Below, piece after piece: positions 37,429 through 47,960 of a stretch of DNA of 48,074 bases. The first letter of the stretch is position 1; each line of letters begins with the position of its first letter. The stretch is taken from assembly GCA_002798255.1 (NCBI GenBank), contig NWQQ01000015.1, positions 1-48,074 on the forward strand, given 5' to 3'. This DNA is from Lysobacteraceae bacterium NML95-0200 (GTDB lineage Bacteria > Pseudomonadota > Gammaproteobacteria > Xanthomonadales > Xanthomonadaceae). The notes beneath the pieces were generated by a model that was given only the letters and a program-made list of their open reading frames with translations, was not told where the DNA came from and ran no database searches. A program made the translations under genes and the position numbers.

Positions 37429-37878
37429 ATGAGTAACAGCGCGCCCGCCCGTTTTCCAAAAACGGTGCGGGTGCGTTCGCGTGTGCAGTATTCGCGAGTT
37501 TTTGAATGCGCCAAACGCTATCACCATGCGGCCATGACGCTGCATCGCGCGGCACAGACGGACACGGATACCGCCCGGCTTGGGCTTGCGGTTTCGCGCA
37601 AGGTAGACAAACGCGCCGTAGGGCGCAATCGCATCAAGCGGGTATTGCGTGAAACCTTTCGTCAGCACCTTGTACAGCTATTGCCGGGTGATGTGGTGGT
37701 CGTGGTCAAGCCTGCGGCTGCCGGGCTTGACAATGCTGCGCTTGCGGATGCGTTTTTGAGCCTGTTGCGGCGCTCGGGTGCATTGCCGCAGCCAGCTGGC
37801 AGCGGCAAAATGCCCGCCGATTTTCATCCCTCACAACCCAGGGCTGGCATTGACCAGCCGGAAAAGAGCATCTGTTGA
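37429..37878 (+). CDS. rnpA: Ribonuclease P protein component
   Basis: Protein subunit of RNase P, which trims the 5' leader of tRNA precursors. From the ATG at 37429 it has 149 residues. The RNA-binding signature is [16 protein letters not shown] (about 66-81), preceded by [16 protein letters not shown]-terminal extension of about 30 residues (from [11 protein letters not shown]) exceeds the usual length. Upstream ATG 37375 or TTG 37372 are alternative starts. Its stop overlaps the yidC start by one base; yidD, commonly found here, is absent. Confidence 0.93.
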   Translation: MSNSAPARFPKTVRVRSRVQYSRVFECAKRYHHAAMTLHRAAQTDTDTARLGLAVSRKVDKRAVGRNRIKRVLRETFRQHLVQLLPGDVVVVVKPAAAGLDNAALADAFLSLLRRSGALPQPAGSGKMPADFHPSQPRAGIDQPEKSIC

Positions 37879-39572
37879 TGAACCAGTCCCGAGTTTTTCT
37901 GTTGATTGCCTGGCTCATGGTCGCCACCCTGCTATGGATGGAGTGGGGCAAGGAGCAGCAAGCTGCGCGCATGCCGGCCGCGCCAGTTGCCAGCGCGCAA
38001 CCTGTGCCGCAAATGGTGCCGGGACAGGTGCCGCAGGCAGGCAATGTGCCCGCTGCGCCGGGTACACAGAATGCGGCGATGCCGGCAACTGCCGCCGCAG
38101 GCAACCGTGTGGAAGTGCGTACCGATGTGCTGCATTTGACGCTTGGCGGTGGCAGCGTGGTGGAGGCAGAGCTGCTCAAGTATCCGCAGACCCGTGATGC
38201 GGGCAGCGCGCCGGTCAGGCTGTTCAATGCCGATAACAACAAACTCTACAGCGCACAAAGCGGCTGGGTGGGACAGAATGGCTCGAAAGCGCCGAACCAT
38301 CTGCAATTCCAGCCTGTAGAGCCGGGCAAGCAATATGTGCTGGGTGAAGGCCAGAGCAGCATCTCCATCCCCTTTGTCTGGGAAGATGACGCCGGCCTCA
38401 AGATTACCCGCACCTACACCCTCAAGCGCGACAGCTATGTGGTGGAAGTCAAGGACGAGGCGCATAACGGCGGTGAAGCGCCGTGGAGTGGTTATATCTA
38501 CCGGCAGCTGGTGCGCGTGCCGCCGCAGATTGAAGCCAGCATGTTCCATCCCGAGTCTTACAGCTTCAATGGTGCTACCTGGTGGGATGGCGGCTACGAG
38601 CGCCGCCCGTTCAAGGATTTTCTGGATGACGGCAAAATCAACCAGACCGTTGAAGGCGGCTGGTTGGCGATGCTGCAACATCATTTCTTTACGGCTTGGA
38701 TTCCGCAGAAAGACCAGTCCGCGCTGTACACCTTGGAACAGCAAGGCGTGCTCTCGGCCATCGCTGCGACCGGGCCGCAGTTCACCCTGGCACCGGGACA
38801 AAAGGCGCAAACCCGTGCCCGCCTTTGGGTGGGGCCGAAGCTGGTGGACAAGATTGCTGCCGAAAACGTCAAGGGTCTGGATCGCGCCGTCGATTACAGC
38901 CGCTTTTCGGTATTCGCAGTGTTGGGACAGGGGTTGTTCTGGGTGCTGTCCACGCTGCATGGCTGGATTGGCAACTGGGGGTGGGCGATTATCGGCCTGG
39001 TGTGCTTGCTGCGCATTCTGATGTTCCCGCTGTCCAGTGCGCAGTTCAAATCGGCCGCCAAGATGCGTAAATTCCAGCCGCGCCTGCAGCAGCTGAAAGA
39101 ACGCTATGGCGATGATCGACAAAAGTTCCAGCAGGCGATGATGGAGCTGTATCGCACCGAAAAAATCAACCCGATGGCCGGCTGTCTGCCCATCATCCCG
39201 CAGATGCTGATTTTCATGACGCTGTACTGGGTGCTGTCCGAAGCGGTCGAGTTGCGCCATGCGCCGTGGATTGGTTGGATTCACGACCTGACCGCACGCG
39301 ATCCGTATTTCATTCTGCCTGCACTCAATGCCGCCATCATGATGGCCACCCAGCATCTGACGCCGATGGCACCGGGCATGGACCCGATGCAGCAGCGCAT
39401 GTTCAAGTTGATGCCGCTGATTTTTGGCGTGATTCTGGCCTTCCTGCCTTCGGGGCTGGTGCTCTACCAGGTTGCCAACGGTGGCCTCAGCCTGTTGCAG
39501 CAGTGGTATATGCTGAAAAAACATGGTGAAGCGCCCGGCAAGGCGACCTTCATCCCCAAAGACAAGAAATAA
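37878..39572 (+). CDS. yidC: Membrane protein insertase YidC
   Basis: Inserts and folds inner-membrane proteins, alone or with SecYEG. The 564-residue protein has an N-terminal anchor (about 6-20), an Ala/Pro/Gln-rich linker, the large periplasmic P1 domain (about 75-330) and the conserved five-helix insertase core ([37 protein letters not shown]). The ATG at 37878 shares one base with the rnpA stop. A clear terminator follows at 39579. Confidence 0.96.
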   Translation: MNQSRVFLLIAWLMVATLLWMEWGKEQQAARMPAAPVASAQPVPQMVPGQVPQAGNVPAAPGTQNAAMPATAAAGNRVEVRTDVLHLTLGGGSVVEAELLKYPQTRDAGSAPVRLFNADNNKLYSAQSGWVGQNGSKAPNHLQFQPVEPGKQYVLGEGQSSISIPFVWEDDAGLKITRTYTLKRDSYVVEVKDEAHNGGEAPWSGYIYRQLVRVPPQIEASMFHPESYSFNGATWWDGGYERRPFKDFLDDGKINQTVEGGWLAMLQHHFFTAWIPQKDQSALYTLEQQGVLSAIAATGPQFTLAPGQKAQTRARLWVGPKLVDKIAAENVKGLDRAVDYSRFSVFAVLGQGLFWVLSTLHGWIGNWGWAIIGLVCLLRILMFPLSSAQFKSAAKMRKFQPRLQQLKERYGDDRQKFQQAMMELYRTEKINPMAGCLPIIPQMLIFMTLYWVLSEAVELRHAPWIGWIHDLTARDPYFILPALNAAIMMATQHLTPMAPGMDPMQQRMFKLMPLIFGVILAFLPSGLVLYQVANGGLSLLQQWYMLKKHGEAPGKATFIPKDKK

Positions 39573-39578
39573 GCCTGC

Positions 39579-39608
39579 CCAAGCCCGCCCAGTGCGGGCT
39601 TGGTTTTT
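39579..39608 (+). terminator. Intrinsic terminator after yidC
   Basis: CCAAGCCCGC and GCGGGCTTGG form a perfect 10-bp stem around CCAGT and are followed by TTTTT. It lies in the 45-base gap between yidC and mnmE, so mnmE must depend on read-through or its own promoter. Confidence 0.9.
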
Positions 39609-39617
39609 GGAGTCCAG

Positions 39618-40949
39618 ATGAGCGCGCAAACCGAAACCATTGTTGCCATTGCCACCGCAGCTGCGGCAGCCGGGGTGGGCATCGTGCGGCTTTCCGGCAG
39701 CCGTGCACGCGAAATTGCCGAGAATATCTGCCGCCGTCCGCTGCCACCACGTCGTGCCTGTCATGCCAGGTTCCACGATGAAAATGGCGAAGTGCTGGAT
39801 GATGGCATCGCGATCTTCTTTGCCGCACCGGCGTCTTTCACTGGTGAAGATGTGGCCGAATTGCAGGCACATGGCAGTCCGGTGGTGCTGCGTCGTTTGC
39901 TTGATACTGCCGTGGCAATGGGCGCACGGCAGGCAAGACCCGGTGAGTTCAGTGAGCGCGCCTTTCTGGAAGGCAAACTCGACCTTGCCCAGACCGAAGC
40001 CATTGCCGATCTGATTCATGCCAGCAGCGAGCAGGCCGCCCGTGCCGCCCGGCGTTCGCTGGATGGTGTTTTCTCGCAGCAGGTGGAGCAATTGGCCGCA
40101 AACCTGATGGCATTGCGGGTACAGGCAGAAGCGGCGATTGATTTTGCTGACGAGCCACTGGATACGCTCTCCGACAGCCGCCTTGGGCAAACGCTTGCAG
40201 GCATCCGCCAATCACTTGCGGACTTGCTTCGCCGTGCCGAAGCCGGACAACGGCTGCGTGATGGCCTGCATGTGGTGATTGTCGGCCCGCCCAATGCCGG
40301 TAAAAGCTCGCTATTGAATGCGCTGGCCGCAAGCGACCGCGCCATCGTCACCGATATTGCCGGTACCACCCGCGATGTATTGCGTGAAACCGTGCATATC
40401 GCCGGTATCGAGCTGACCCTGGTGGATACTGCGGGTTTGCGCGAAACCGAGGATGCCATCGAGCGTGAAGGCATCCGTCGTGCCCGAGAGGAACTGCAAC
40501 ATGCCGATCTTGCCCTGCTGGTGGTGGATGCCCGTGAGCCTTCGGCGGCTGTCCAACTGCAGCAGGAGCTGGCGCATGTGCCGCATCGCATCCTGATTCA
40601 CAACAAGATTGACCTCGGTGATAGCGCAGGCGCAGCAGAGGGCGTACTGAAAGTTTCAGCCAAAAACCGTAGCGGCCTGGCTGAGCTTGAAAATGCCATC
40701 CGCCGTATTGCCGAGCAGGGGCTGGATGCCGGCGAGGGCGCATTCAGTGCCCGTGCCCGCCATGTGCGTGCCCTGCACGACTGTGCCGCATGGCTGACAG
40801 CCGCACAGGCGGAAATCGCTGCCTCGCAACCGGAGCTTGCCGCAGAATCCCTGCGCCTTGCGCAAAACGCGCTAGGCGAAATCACCGGCAAAACCCTGCC
40901 TGATGACTTGCTTGGCGCGATTTTCAGCACCTTCTGTATTGGCAAGTGA
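39618..40949 (+). CDS. mnmE: tRNA modification GTPase MnmE
   Basis: With MnmG it makes the 5-carboxymethylaminomethyl group on wobble uridine of tRNAs. The 443-residue protein has the tetrahydrofolate-binding N domain ([22 protein letters not shown] region), a G domain with [18 protein letters not shown] ([11 protein letters not shown]) and NKID, and the C-terminal catalytic CIGK. ATG at 39618 follows the yidC terminator by nine bases. Confidence 0.96.
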   Translation: MSAQTETIVAIATAAAAAGVGIVRLSGSRAREIAENICRRPLPPRRACHARFHDENGEVLDDGIAIFFAAPASFTGEDVAELQAHGSPVVLRRLLDTAVAMGARQARPGEFSERAFLEGKLDLAQTEAIADLIHASSEQAARAARRSLDGVFSQQVEQLAANLMALRVQAEAAIDFADEPLDTLSDSRLGQTLAGIRQSLADLLRRAEAGQRLRDGLHVVIVGPPNAGKSSLLNALAASDRAIVTDIAGTTRDVLRETVHIAGIELTLVDTAGLRETEDAIEREGIRRAREELQHADLALLVVDAREPSAAVQLQQELAHVPHRILIHNKIDLGDSAGAAEGVLKVSAKNRSGLAELENAIRRIAEQGLDAGEGAFSARARHVRALHDCAAWLTAAQAEIAASQPELAAESLRLAQNALGEITGKTLPDDLLGAIFSTFCIGK

Positions 40950-40962
40950 CAAGCAGGCTGGC

Positions 40963-41871
40963 TTAACGGCTGTTTTTGCGACGGATGGGGATACGCGATA
41001 CCGGGATATGGGCGATTTCGCCGTGGGCATCGCGGATGGGGGTGCCGGCCTGTGGTGCCCAGGCTTGGGCGTAGATGGCCTCCCAGCGCATCGGCAAATG
41101 CCCTTCCGGGGTGCGGGGATGAGCCGCTGCGGCAGCGGTAAAGCGTTGGCGGCCGCTTAGCGTGCTGCGGCGGGTGTGGAGGGCATTGGTGGCGCCCATG
41201 GCTTTGAGGCTATGCAGTACGGCGCTGAAGTCGGGTTTGTGCTCGATAAACACATCGCGATCCAGTACCGGCTCGCGGAAGCCGGCATTGATGAGTGCGT
41301 CACCGAATGCGGCGATGCTGGTGAATGGGCTGACATGGGGGTAGTCATCGACGCTGGCAAAGGCTTCGCGCAGCTCGGCCAAGGTTTCACTGCCGAAGGT
41401 GGAAACCAGTAGCAGGCCGCCGGGGCGCATCACCCGGCGGAATTCGGCAAACGCGGCGGGCAGGTCTTCCACCCATTGCAGGGCCAGATTGCAGAACAGC
41501 AAGTCTACGATGCCATCGGCCAGCGGCAGGGCACGCAGGTCGGCGGCGATGCGCGGGATTTCACGGTGGCGCAGCCACTGCCCGCGGGTATTGGCATGGG
41601 CGGCATGCAGCATCGGCAAGGCCGCATCCAGTGCCAGAATTCGGGCTTTCGGCCAGCGTTCGCGCATGGCATGAGCGGCACGTGCCGGGCCGCAGGCAAG
41701 GTCAACTAGCAGTTGCGGTTTGGCCTCGTTATGGCGAACCAGGTAATGCTCCAGTGACTCCAGCAGCCGCGATTCGATTTCCTGCTGCACGGCCGAGGCT
41801 TGTGCATAGCCCGATGCCGCACGAGCAAAAGCGCGGCGTACCTGGCGAGTGTCGAAGATTGGCTGGGTCAT
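40963..41871 (-). CDS. bioC: Malonyl-ACP O-methyltransferase BioC
   Basis: Methylates malonyl-ACP so that fatty-acid synthase can build the pimeloyl chain of biotin. The 302-residue SAM-dependent methyltransferase has the motif LLVDLACGPARAA, then NLALQWVEDLPAAFAEFRRVMRPGGLLL. The C terminus is longer than in E. coli BioC (251 residues). It is the last gene of the biotin operon and overlaps bioH by four bases; it faces mnmE across 13 bases. Confidence 0.92.
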   Translation of the reverse strand: MTQPIFDTRQVRRAFARAASGYAQASAVQQEIESRLLESLEHYLVRHNEAKPQLLVDLACGPARAAHAMRERWPKARILALDAALPMLHAAHANTRGQWLRHREIPRIAADLRALPLADGIVDLLFCNLALQWVEDLPAAFAEFRRVMRPGGLLLVSTFGSETLAELREAFASVDDYPHVSPFTSIAAFGDALINAGFREPVLDRDVFIEHKPDFSAVLHSLKAMGATNALHTRRSTLSGRQRFTAAAAAHPRTPEGHLPMRWEAIYAQAWAPQAGTPIRDAHGEIAHIPVSRIPIRRKNSR

Positions 41872-42641
41872 GGGCGTGCTTCCAGCAGTTGCCGGATATT
41901 GCGGGCGACTTCATCAGCATGGGTCAGGAAGGGGGCGTGCCCGGCGTGTTCGATATTCACAAAGCGCGCGTTTGGGCTCATATTGGCTGCTGCCTGCATG
42001 GCGCGCGGATTGACCAGCCGGTCGCGGCGACCAGCCATCCAGAGGCTGGGGATTCCAAGTTGCGCCAGGGATGGTCGCAGGTCGGTGTTTTGCAGGAGGG
42101 CAAGACCATCGGCCAGCGCCGACAGTGCGGGTTGGCCGCGCGCAAACAGGGCATCGCGCAGGCTGCGCAATTCTTCTTTGGCGTGGTCGGAGCCAAAGGC
42201 TTCCAGTGCCAGAAAGCGCTCCAGCGTGCCCTGCCAGTCTTGTTGCAGTCCGTGAGCGAAGTCGGCAAACACCTGAGCGGGCATGCCATGCGACCAGTCA
42301 TCACGATGCACGAAACAGGGCGTGGCGCAGAGCATCACCAGTGCCTGCATCGGGATGCGGCGGGATGCGGCGTGTAGCGCCACCAGGCCGCCCAGTGACC
42401 AGCCGCACCAGAGGGCGCTTTCCGGCACGTGTGGAGCGATGGCCTCAACGCAGGCATCCAGGGTGAGTGGCACGTCGCTTGCATGAGAATGGCCGTGACC
42501 GGGCAAGTCCACCAAGTGCAGGTGGAAATCCTGCTGCAGATGCGCCAGCAAGGGGGCGAACACGCCGCCGTGCATCGCCCAACCGTGGATGAGAACCAAA
42601 TCATTGGGGCCGTGGCCGTGCGTCTGGATATGCAGCTTCAT
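41868..42641 (-). CDS. bioH: Pimeloyl-ACP methyl ester carboxylesterase BioH
   Basis: Removes the methyl ester from pimeloyl-ACP, ending chain elongation in biotin synthesis. The 257-residue alpha/beta hydrolase shows the nucleophile elbow GWSLGG (Ser 82), a later Asp in AGRRDRLV and the catalytic His in EHAGHAPF. VLIHGWAMHGG near the start is the oxyanion segment. It overlaps both neighbours by four bases. Confidence 0.92.
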   Translation of the reverse strand: MKLHIQTHGHGPNDLVLIHGWAMHGGVFAPLLAHLQQDFHLHLVDLPGHGHSHASDVPLTLDACVEAIAPHVPESALWCGWSLGGLVALHAASRRIPMQALVMLCATPCFVHRDDWSHGMPAQVFADFAHGLQQDWQGTLERFLALEAFGSDHAKEELRSLRDALFARGQPALSALADGLALLQNTDLRPSLAQLGIPSLWMAGRRDRLVNPRAMQAAANMSPNARFVNIEHAGHAPFLTHADEVARNIRQLLEARP

Positions 42642-43621
42642 GCGCCGTGGTCAGTCCGTAATGCGCGATTCTCGCGGGGGTCTTGCAGGCGTGGGCGGGC
42701 AGCAAGCCAGGCAAACAGCACGATACCGGCGATGATGAGCAGGCTGCCATACAGCGCCCCGCCACGCGGCCAGGCCTCGCCAAGAAACAACACGCCAAGC
42801 AGGGCTGCCAAGACCAGCTCGGCGGCCTGCATGGCCTCGGCGGCGGCAAGTGCGGTGGGATTGTCACGCACCATGCCGGTGGCCTTGAAGAACAGGATGG
42901 TGGCAATCACGCCGGCAGACAGGGCAACACCCGCAGCCAGCAGGATTTGCCCGGTCGAGGGCGTGCCAGCTTGTTGCCAGGCAAACAGCGCCACCAACAG
43001 CCATAGTGGTTGGCTGGCCAGGGTCATGCCGAACACCCGCTGGCTGGCATCCAGGTCTTCGCCGGTTTTTTCCAGATGCAGCAGCAATAGCCGGTTGCCC
43101 AGCGGATACATCACGGCACTTGCCAGCACGCAGAGCAAGGCCAGCAGGGCAGCCGCGTCCAGCCCGCCTTCGGCGTGGGAGAGCTGCATCAGCATCACCC
43201 CGGCCAGGATGAGGATTGCAATCAACCATGCTGAAGCAGGTACTTTGCGGCGCTCATCGCGATACAGGAAGGGGGCGCAAAGCATTCCGGCAATCACGGT
43301 GAACTGGAAGCTGCCAGCCACCAGCCATGAAGGGCCACTGCTGGCCGCAAACGACAGCAGGCAATAAAACAGCACAAAGCCAATCGCGCTATAGCCCAGC
43401 CATGCCAGTGGCCGCTGCCTGATGGCCATCAGCACTGGACGCATGCGCCCGCGCAGCATCATCACCAGCAAGGGCAGGGTAAGAAAATAGCGCAGGCTGG
43501 CCGTCCAGGCCCAATGCCCGCCGTCGATGGCGCTGGCGCGGTTCAGGACATAGGTCAGGGTGAAAAACAGCGACGCCGCCAGAGACAGGGCGACGGCCGC
43601 CAGTGTCTGGCGTGCGCTCAT
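42638..43621 (-). CDS. DMT-superfamily (EmrE/EamA-type) transporter in the biotin operon
   Basis: The 327-residue protein has about ten membrane segments, in the two-repeat style of drug/metabolite transporters. Family marks include [15 protein letters not shown] near the start and [23 protein letters not shown] near the end. It lies between bioF and bioH with 4-base overlaps on both sides, so it is made with the biotin enzymes. E. coli YigM, a biotin transporter, belongs to the same superfamily, so transport of biotin or a precursor is the best guess. ATG at 43621 is chosen. Confidence 0.8.
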   Translation of the reverse strand: MSARQTLAAVALSLAASLFFTLTYVLNRASAIDGGHWAWTASLRYFLTLPLLVMMLRGRMRPVLMAIRQRPLAWLGYSAIGFVLFYCLLSFAASSGPSWLVAGSFQFTVIAGMLCAPFLYRDERRKVPASAWLIAILILAGVMLMQLSHAEGGLDAAALLALLCVLASAVMYPLGNRLLLLHLEKTGEDLDASQRVFGMTLASQPLWLLVALFAWQQAGTPSTGQILLAAGVALSAGVIATILFFKATGMVRDNPTALAAAEAMQAAELVLAALLGVLFLGEAWPRGGALYGSLLIIAGIVLFAWLAARPRLQDPRENRALRTDHGA

Positions 43622-44817
43622 GCGGGGGCGGTGGCAGGTTGCGTGGTCAAGTCGCGGGCGCGCAGCAAGGCTTCGAGCAGATGGTCGACGTCTTCGGGGG
43701 TATGCAGTGCCGAGAAGGTGATGCGCAGCCGGGCGCGGTTTTCCTGCACCGTGGGCGGGCGGATGGCAGTGACCAGAAAGCCTTGCTGGTTCAGGCTTTC
43801 GGCCATGGCCAGTGCTTGCCCGGCGCTGCCGCACATCAGCGGCTGGATGGGGGTGGACGAATCCAGAAGCTCGAAACCTTCGCGCAGGGCGGCATTGCGG
43901 AAACGCAAGGTCAGCCCCTGCAATTTTTCCCGCCGCCAGTGGTCGCGGCGTGCCATTTTGATGGCGGCCAGGCTGGCTGCGGCCTGTGCCGGAGGCAGGG
44001 CGGTGGTGTAAAGATACGGGCGTGCGGTTTCGGCCAGGTGGGCAATCAGCTCGGCATCTCCGGCGACCACGGCACCGGCACTGCCGAGTGCCTTGCCCAA
44101 GGTGACCATCTGCAACGGCACTTCTTTCACGCCCAGTTGCGCAGCGGCCACACTGCCGTGACCATCATGGCCGACTACGCCGATGCCGTGCGCATCATCG
44201 ACATACAGCAGTGCCTGTTGCATATGCGCGACGATGGCCAGCTCGCGTAGCGGGGCGATGTCGCCATCCATGCTGAACACGCCATCGGTGGCGAGAATGG
44301 CCGCCACTTCGGGCAGGCTGCGCAATTGCCGCAGTGCGCCTTCGGCATCGGCATGCGGATAACGGCGCAATTTGCAGCCAGCAAGCCGGGCACCATCAAT
44401 CAGGCTGGCATGGTTCAGGCGATCCTGCACGCACAGGTCATCTTCACCCAGCAAGGATTGAATCACCGCCAGGTTTGCCATCCAGCCATTGCAAAACAGC
44501 AGCGCTGCCGGGACTTGCAGCCAGTCGGCCATTTCCTGCTCCACGCGCGCATGCAGTGCGTGGTGGCCGCAAACCAGATGCGAGGCGCTGCCGCTGGCGC
44601 CGCTGCGGGCGGATTCATCCTGCAAGGCCGTGGTGACGGAAAAATGCTGGGCAAGCCCCAGATAGTCATTGCTGCAAAACGACATCAGCCAGCGGCCAGC
44701 CACTTCCATGCGGATGCCATCGCGGCGCGTTACGGTCAGCCGCTTGCGGCGCAGATGGCGGTTTTCGCGCTCTGTGCGGGCATGGTTGACACGCGCCAAT
44801 AGCGAGGGGCGGCTCAT
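43618..44817 (-). CDS. bioF: 8-amino-7-oxononanoate synthase
   Basis: PLP enzyme that condenses pimeloyl-ACP (or pimeloyl-CoA) with alanine in biotin synthesis. The 399-residue protein shows [12 protein letters not shown] early, the [16 protein letters not shown] segment, and the PLP Lys in [14 protein letters not shown] at 44817 overlaps the bioB stop by four bases. Length fits the family. Confidence 0.95.
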   Translation of the reverse strand: MSRPSLLARVNHARTERENRHLRRKRLTVTRRDGIRMEVAGRWLMSFCSNDYLGLAQHFSVTTALQDESARSGASGSASHLVCGHHALHARVEQEMADWLQVPAALLFCNGWMANLAVIQSLLGEDDLCVQDRLNHASLIDGARLAGCKLRRYPHADAEGALRQLRSLPEVAAILATDGVFSMDGDIAPLRELAIVAHMQQALLYVDDAHGIGVVGHDGHGSVAAAQLGVKEVPLQMVTLGKALGSAGAVVAGDAELIAHLAETARPYLYTTALPPAQAAASLAAIKMARRDHWRREKLQGLTLRFRNAALREGFELLDSSTPIQPLMCGSAGQALAMAESLNQQGFLVTAIRPPTVQENRARLRITFSALHTPEDVDHLLEALLRARDLTTQPATAPA

Positions 44818-45863
44818 GCAGCCTCCGCATCCTGCTGCGGCAGCACGATATCGGCGTGGACGGTATCGCTGCAACTGTCCACATCAGCGCCAGTAAACGG
44901 CATCGGTTTCAGGCCAAGCCGCGCGAATAGTTGTTCATCGCGGCTCGTTTCCGGGTTGGCCGTGGTCAGCAGTTTTTCGCCGTGGAAGATGGAATTGGCG
45001 CCCGCCAGAAAGCACAGCGCCTGCAGCTCATCGCTCATGGTTTCGCGCCCGGCCGAGAGCCGCACCATCGAGCGCGGCATGACGATGCGCGCCACGGCGA
45101 TGGTGCGGACAAACTCGAACGGGTCGAGCTCTTTTTCTTCAGCCAGCGGCGTGCCCGCAACCCGCACCAGACGGTTGATGGGCACCGAATCCGGGTGCGC
45201 GGGCAGGGTGGCGAGGGTATGCAACAGCCCGGCGCGCTGCTCGCGGCTTTCGCCCATGCCGACAATCCCGCCACAGCAGGTTTTCAGCCCGGCATCGCGC
45301 ACATGGCTCAGCGTGTCCAGACGATCCTGATACTCGCGGGTGGTGATGATGTCGCCATAGAAGTCCGGCGCGGTATCCAGATTGTGGTTGTAGTAATCCA
45401 GCCCGGCATCCTTCAGCGCCCTGGCCTGGGTATCGCTCAGCATGCCGAGCGTGGCGCAGGTTTCCAGCCCCAGCGCCTTCACCCCGGCAATCATCTCCGC
45501 CACTTTCGGGATGTCGCGGTCCTTCGGGCTGCGCCAGGCCGCGCCCATGCAGAACCGGCTGGCACCGGCGGCCTTGGCCTGCCGCGCTTTTTCCAGCACC
45601 TCCTCGCAGGCCATCAGCTTGGTGGCATTGACGCCAGTGTGATAACGCTGCGCCTGCGGGCAGTAACCGCAGTCCTCCGGGCAGCCGCCGGTCTTGACCG
45701 ACAGCAGGGTGGAGACTTGCACCTCATCGGCATTGAAATACTCGCGGTGCACGCGGGCGGCGCGGAACAGCAGCTCGGTGAACGGCAACGCAAACAGTGC
45801 ACTGATTTCTTCGCGCGTCCAGTCATGACGGACGGGGCTTTGGCCGAGGGTGGCTACGGACAT
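44814..45863 (-). CDS. bioB: Biotin synthase
   Basis: Radical SAM enzyme that inserts sulfur into dethiobiotin. The 349-residue protein has the SAM cluster motif in [16 protein letters not shown] (CxxxCxxC) and the family motifs [10 protein letters not shown] and [15 protein letters not shown] at 45863 gives the normal N terminus; ATG at 45881 would add six residues. First gene of the operon, divergent from comF with a 43-base gap. No BirA-type operator is evident there. Confidence 0.96.
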   Translation of the reverse strand: MSVATLGQSPVRHDWTREEISALFALPFTELLFRAARVHREYFNADEVQVSTLLSVKTGGCPEDCGYCPQAQRYHTGVNATKLMACEEVLEKARQAKAAGASRFCMGAAWRSPKDRDIPKVAEMIAGVKALGLETCATLGMLSDTQARALKDAGLDYYNHNLDTAPDFYGDIITTREYQDRLDTLSHVRDAGLKTCCGGIVGMGESREQRAGLLHTLATLPAHPDSVPINRLVRVAGTPLAEEKELDPFEFVRTIAVARIVMPRSMVRLSAGRETMSDELQALCFLAGANSIFHGEKLLTTANPETSRDEQLFARLGLKPMPFTGADVDSCSDTVHADIVLPQQDAEAA

Positions 45864-45906
45864 AATCTGACAGACGGGCATGGAGTAAAGCGCCAGTCTG
45901 GTAAGC

Positions 45907-46641
45907 ATGTCGATGCCTGTCAACTTTTCCATACGCAGCCTGTTTGCGCCGCTGGCTCGCCTGCTTTGGCCGCCCGCTTGTCTGCTATGCGGCATGCCCG
46001 GGGATTTTGCCGCCGACCGTGAGCTATGCCCGGCCTGTCATGCCACCCTGCCATGGAACCGGCATGCCTGCCGTGGCTGCGCCCTGCCATTGCAGGCGGA
46101 TGATGGCGGCGCCCTGTGTGGCGCCTGCCTGCAACGGAAAACCCGGCCTTTGACAGAAGTCCATTCGGCATTTATTTACGCCGCGCCGCTGGACAGACTG
46201 CTGCCGCGCTTCAAGTTTCATCAGTCACTGCCAGCAGGCAGGCTGGTAGCAGGCTTGATGGCCGATGTCCTGCAAAACATCGAAACGCGCCCCGAAGCAT
46301 TGCTGCCCATCCCGCTGCATCGCGCCCGGCTGCGCCAGCGCGGCTACGACCAGGCACTGGAACTTGCCAGGCCGCTTTCGCGGGCGCTGGGTATCCCGCT
46401 GTTGCATGACGCGCTGCGCAGGCATAAGGCCACCGCCCCGCAATCGCAGCTGGACAAGCGCGCGCGTCAACGCAATCTGCGTGATGCTTTCAGCCTTGCC
46501 ACTACCCGCCCGCTGCCCCGGCATGTGGCGCTGATAGACGATGTGATGACCACCGGCGCCACCCTGGAGGCCGCCGCCCGCACCCTGCATCGCGCAGGCG
46601 TTGCGCGCGTCGATGCCTGGGTCGTGGCACGGGCGTTGTGA
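45907..46641 (+). CDS. comF: ComF-family phosphoribosyltransferase-like protein
   Basis: The 244-residue protein has an N-terminal zinc-binding region with four CxxC pairs (CLLC, CPAC, CRGC, CGAC, about residues 25-78) and a C-terminal phosphoribosyltransferase fold with the PRPP motif [13 protein letters not shown]. In competent bacteria ComF helps process incoming single-stranded DNA. It ends one base before the end of the convergent ubiA. Divergent from bioB. Confidence 0.88.
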   Translation: MSMPVNFSIRSLFAPLARLLWPPACLLCGMPGDFAADRELCPACHATLPWNRHACRGCALPLQADDGGALCGACLQRKTRPLTEVHSAFIYAAPLDRLLPRFKFHQSLPAGRLVAGLMADVLQNIETRPEALLPIPLHRARLRQRGYDQALELARPLSRALGIPLLHDALRRHKATAPQSQLDKRARQRNLRDAFSLATTRPLPRHVALIDDVMTTGATLEAAARTLHRAGVARVDAWVVARAL

Positions 46642-46642
46642 A

Positions 46643-47536
46643 TCAACGCAGGGAGTAATCCAGCGCAATCCCGGCAAAAATCGCCATGCCCACCCAGTTG
46701 TTGTGCAGGAAGGCGCGGAAGCAAGCCTCGCGTGCGCGACTTTTGGCGATGATGAATTGATACGTCACCAGCGCGGCGGCCACGGCTAGCCCCAGGCCGT
46801 AGTACAGCCCCAGCTCGGCGCGTTGGCCGACGAAAATCAGCGCCAGAAACATCACGCCATACAGCACACCCTGCGCGACCAAATCCATATCGCCAAACAG
46901 GATGGCGGTGGATTTGGAGCCCATGCGGATATCGTCCTCGCGATCCACCATCGCATACCAGGTGTCGTAGGCAGTGGCCCAGAGGATATTGGCGATATAC
47001 AGCAGCCAGGCCAGTGGCGGCACGCTGCCCTGAATGGCGGCAAAGGCCATCGGGATGCCCCAGCCAAAGGCCATGCCCAGATACACCTGTGGCAGATAGG
47101 TATGGCGTTTGAGATACGGATAACTGGCGGCCAGAAACACGCCAATCACGCTCATCCAAATCGCCAGCTTGTTGAGCGTCAGTACCAGCGCGAAGGCGGC
47201 CAGCATCAGGCCGGCAAACAGCCACAGGGCTTCACGGCTGGAGACTTCGCCACTCACCAGCGGGCGATTTTTGGTGCGCTCCACCGAGCCATCCAGCCAG
47301 CGGTCGGCATAGTCGTTGATGACACAGCCGGCGGCGCGGGTCAGCCATACCCCTAGCGAAAACACGATCAGCGGATGCCAGTGAGGAAGGCCTTCGGCGG
47401 CCAGCCACAAGCCCCACCAGGTTGGCCACAACAGTAGCAGCCAGCCAATAGGGCGGTCGGCGCGCATCAATTTGAGATAGGCGTGCAGTTTTTGCCGCCA
47501 GCGCGGTAGCGAGGGGGAATCGGGCATCGAATTCAT
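46643..47536 (-). CDS. ubiA: 4-hydroxybenzoate polyprenyltransferase
   Basis: Attaches the polyprenyl chain to 4-hydroxybenzoate in ubiquinone synthesis, in the inner membrane. The 297-residue protein has about eight or nine membrane helices and both Asp-rich motifs: NDYADRWLD (about 74-82) and DREDDIRMG (around 200). ATG at 47536 or 47527 are possible starts. It converges on comF and is upstream of the tRNA gene on the opposite strand. Confidence 0.95.
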   Translation of the reverse strand: MNSMPDSPSLPRWRQKLHAYLKLMRADRPIGWLLLLWPTWWGLWLAAEGLPHWHPLIVFSLGVWLTRAAGCVINDYADRWLDGSVERTKNRPLVSGEVSSREALWLFAGLMLAAFALVLTLNKLAIWMSVIGVFLAASYPYLKRHTYLPQVYLGMAFGWGIPMAFAAIQGSVPPLAWLLYIANILWATAYDTWYAMVDREDDIRMGSKSTAILFGDMDLVAQGVLYGVMFLALIFVGQRAELGLYYGLGLAVAAALVTYQFIIAKSRAREACFRAFLHNNWVGMAIFAGIALDYSLR

Positions 47537-47593
47537 ATCGTTAAGCGTAGCAGCCAGTCCCCGGATTCGGCCAAAACGGTTACACTAGCCGCC

Positions 47594-47615
47594 CGCCGGA
47601 GCCAAGACTCCGGCG
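47594..47615 (+). other. Hairpin in the 5' leader of tRNA-Arg
   Basis: CGCCGGAG-type arm GCCGGAG and CTCCGGC pair perfectly around CCAAGA, 12 bases before the mature tRNA. Possible leader structure for RNase P recognition or regulation; no further evidence. A TACACT at 47581-47586 could be the promoter -10 element. Confidence 0.45.
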
Positions 47616-47627
47616 CGCATCCGATAC

Positions 47628-47704
47628 GCGCCTGTAGCTCAGCCGGATAGAGTAGCGGCTTCCGAAGCCGTTGGTCGGGGGTTCGAATCCCTCCAGGCGC
47701 GCCA
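47628..47704 (+). tRNA. tRNA-Arg (CCG anticodon)
   Basis: A complete 77-base cloverleaf: acceptor GCGCCTG with CAGGCGC, D stem GCTC/GAGT, anticodon stem GCGGC/GCCGT around loop TTCCGAA with anticodon CCG, a 5-base variable loop, T arm GGGGG-TTCGAAT-CCCTC, discriminator G and an encoded CCA end at 47702-47704. Confidence 0.95.
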
Positions 47705-47819
47705 TCTTCGATGGCTTCCTTCCGTGATTCCCTGCCCTTCGCGCATAGCGCTCCGGGCGTTCGAAGCTGCATGCACCTGCGGTGCATAAACGCAGCTTCT
47801 CACCCCTCCAGGCGCGCCA
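47705..47819 (+). repeat. tRNA-tail repeat unit 1 (115 bases)
   Basis: Starts right after the tRNA CCA and ends with CCCTCCAGGCGCGCCA, a copy of the tRNA 3' end. Inside lie two hairpins. The first is GCCC and GCGC pairing with GCGC and GGGC (about 47734-47758). The second has outer stem GAAGCTGC/GCAGCTTC (47763-47799) and inner stem ATGCACC/GGTGCAT around TGC. Confidence 0.8.
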
Positions 47820-47936
47820 CTTTCAGTGTCTTGCTGTCGGGATTTCCGGCCATCGGGCTTGCATGCCCGATGGCGCTCAAGGCGATATGTGCCTGCGGCA
47901 CAAAAGCATCGCCTTTCGCCCCTCACAGGCGCGCCA
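47820..47936 (+). repeat. tRNA-tail repeat unit 2 (117 bases)
   Basis: Same layout as unit 1, ending with CCCTCACAGGCGCGCCA. Hairpin one is GCCATCGGGC/GCCCGATGGC (47849-47874). Hairpin two has outer stem AAGGCGAT/ATCGCCTT (47879-47915) and inner stem TGTGCC/GGCACA around TGC. Stems differ from unit 1 but remain paired. Beyond it, ATCTTCGATGGCT repeats the bases that follow the tRNA itself. Confidence 0.8.
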
Positions 47937-47960
47937 TCTTCGATGGCTCAGACCGCTGAC

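Noticed and set aside
37932-40211. 759-codon minus-strand open frame over yidC and mnmE
   Set aside because: Antisense to two well-supported conserved genes; translation is His/Arg/Gln-rich with no domain.
45864-45906. BirA-type biotin operator between bioB and comF
   Set aside because: No inverted repeat resembling the biotin operator is visible in this 43-base gap.
47686-47936. CRISPR array or phage attachment sites behind the tRNA
   Set aside because: Only three short repeats, with structured and mutually similar spacers, no cas genes and no integrase in view; an attachment-site origin of the tail copies cannot be fully excluded.
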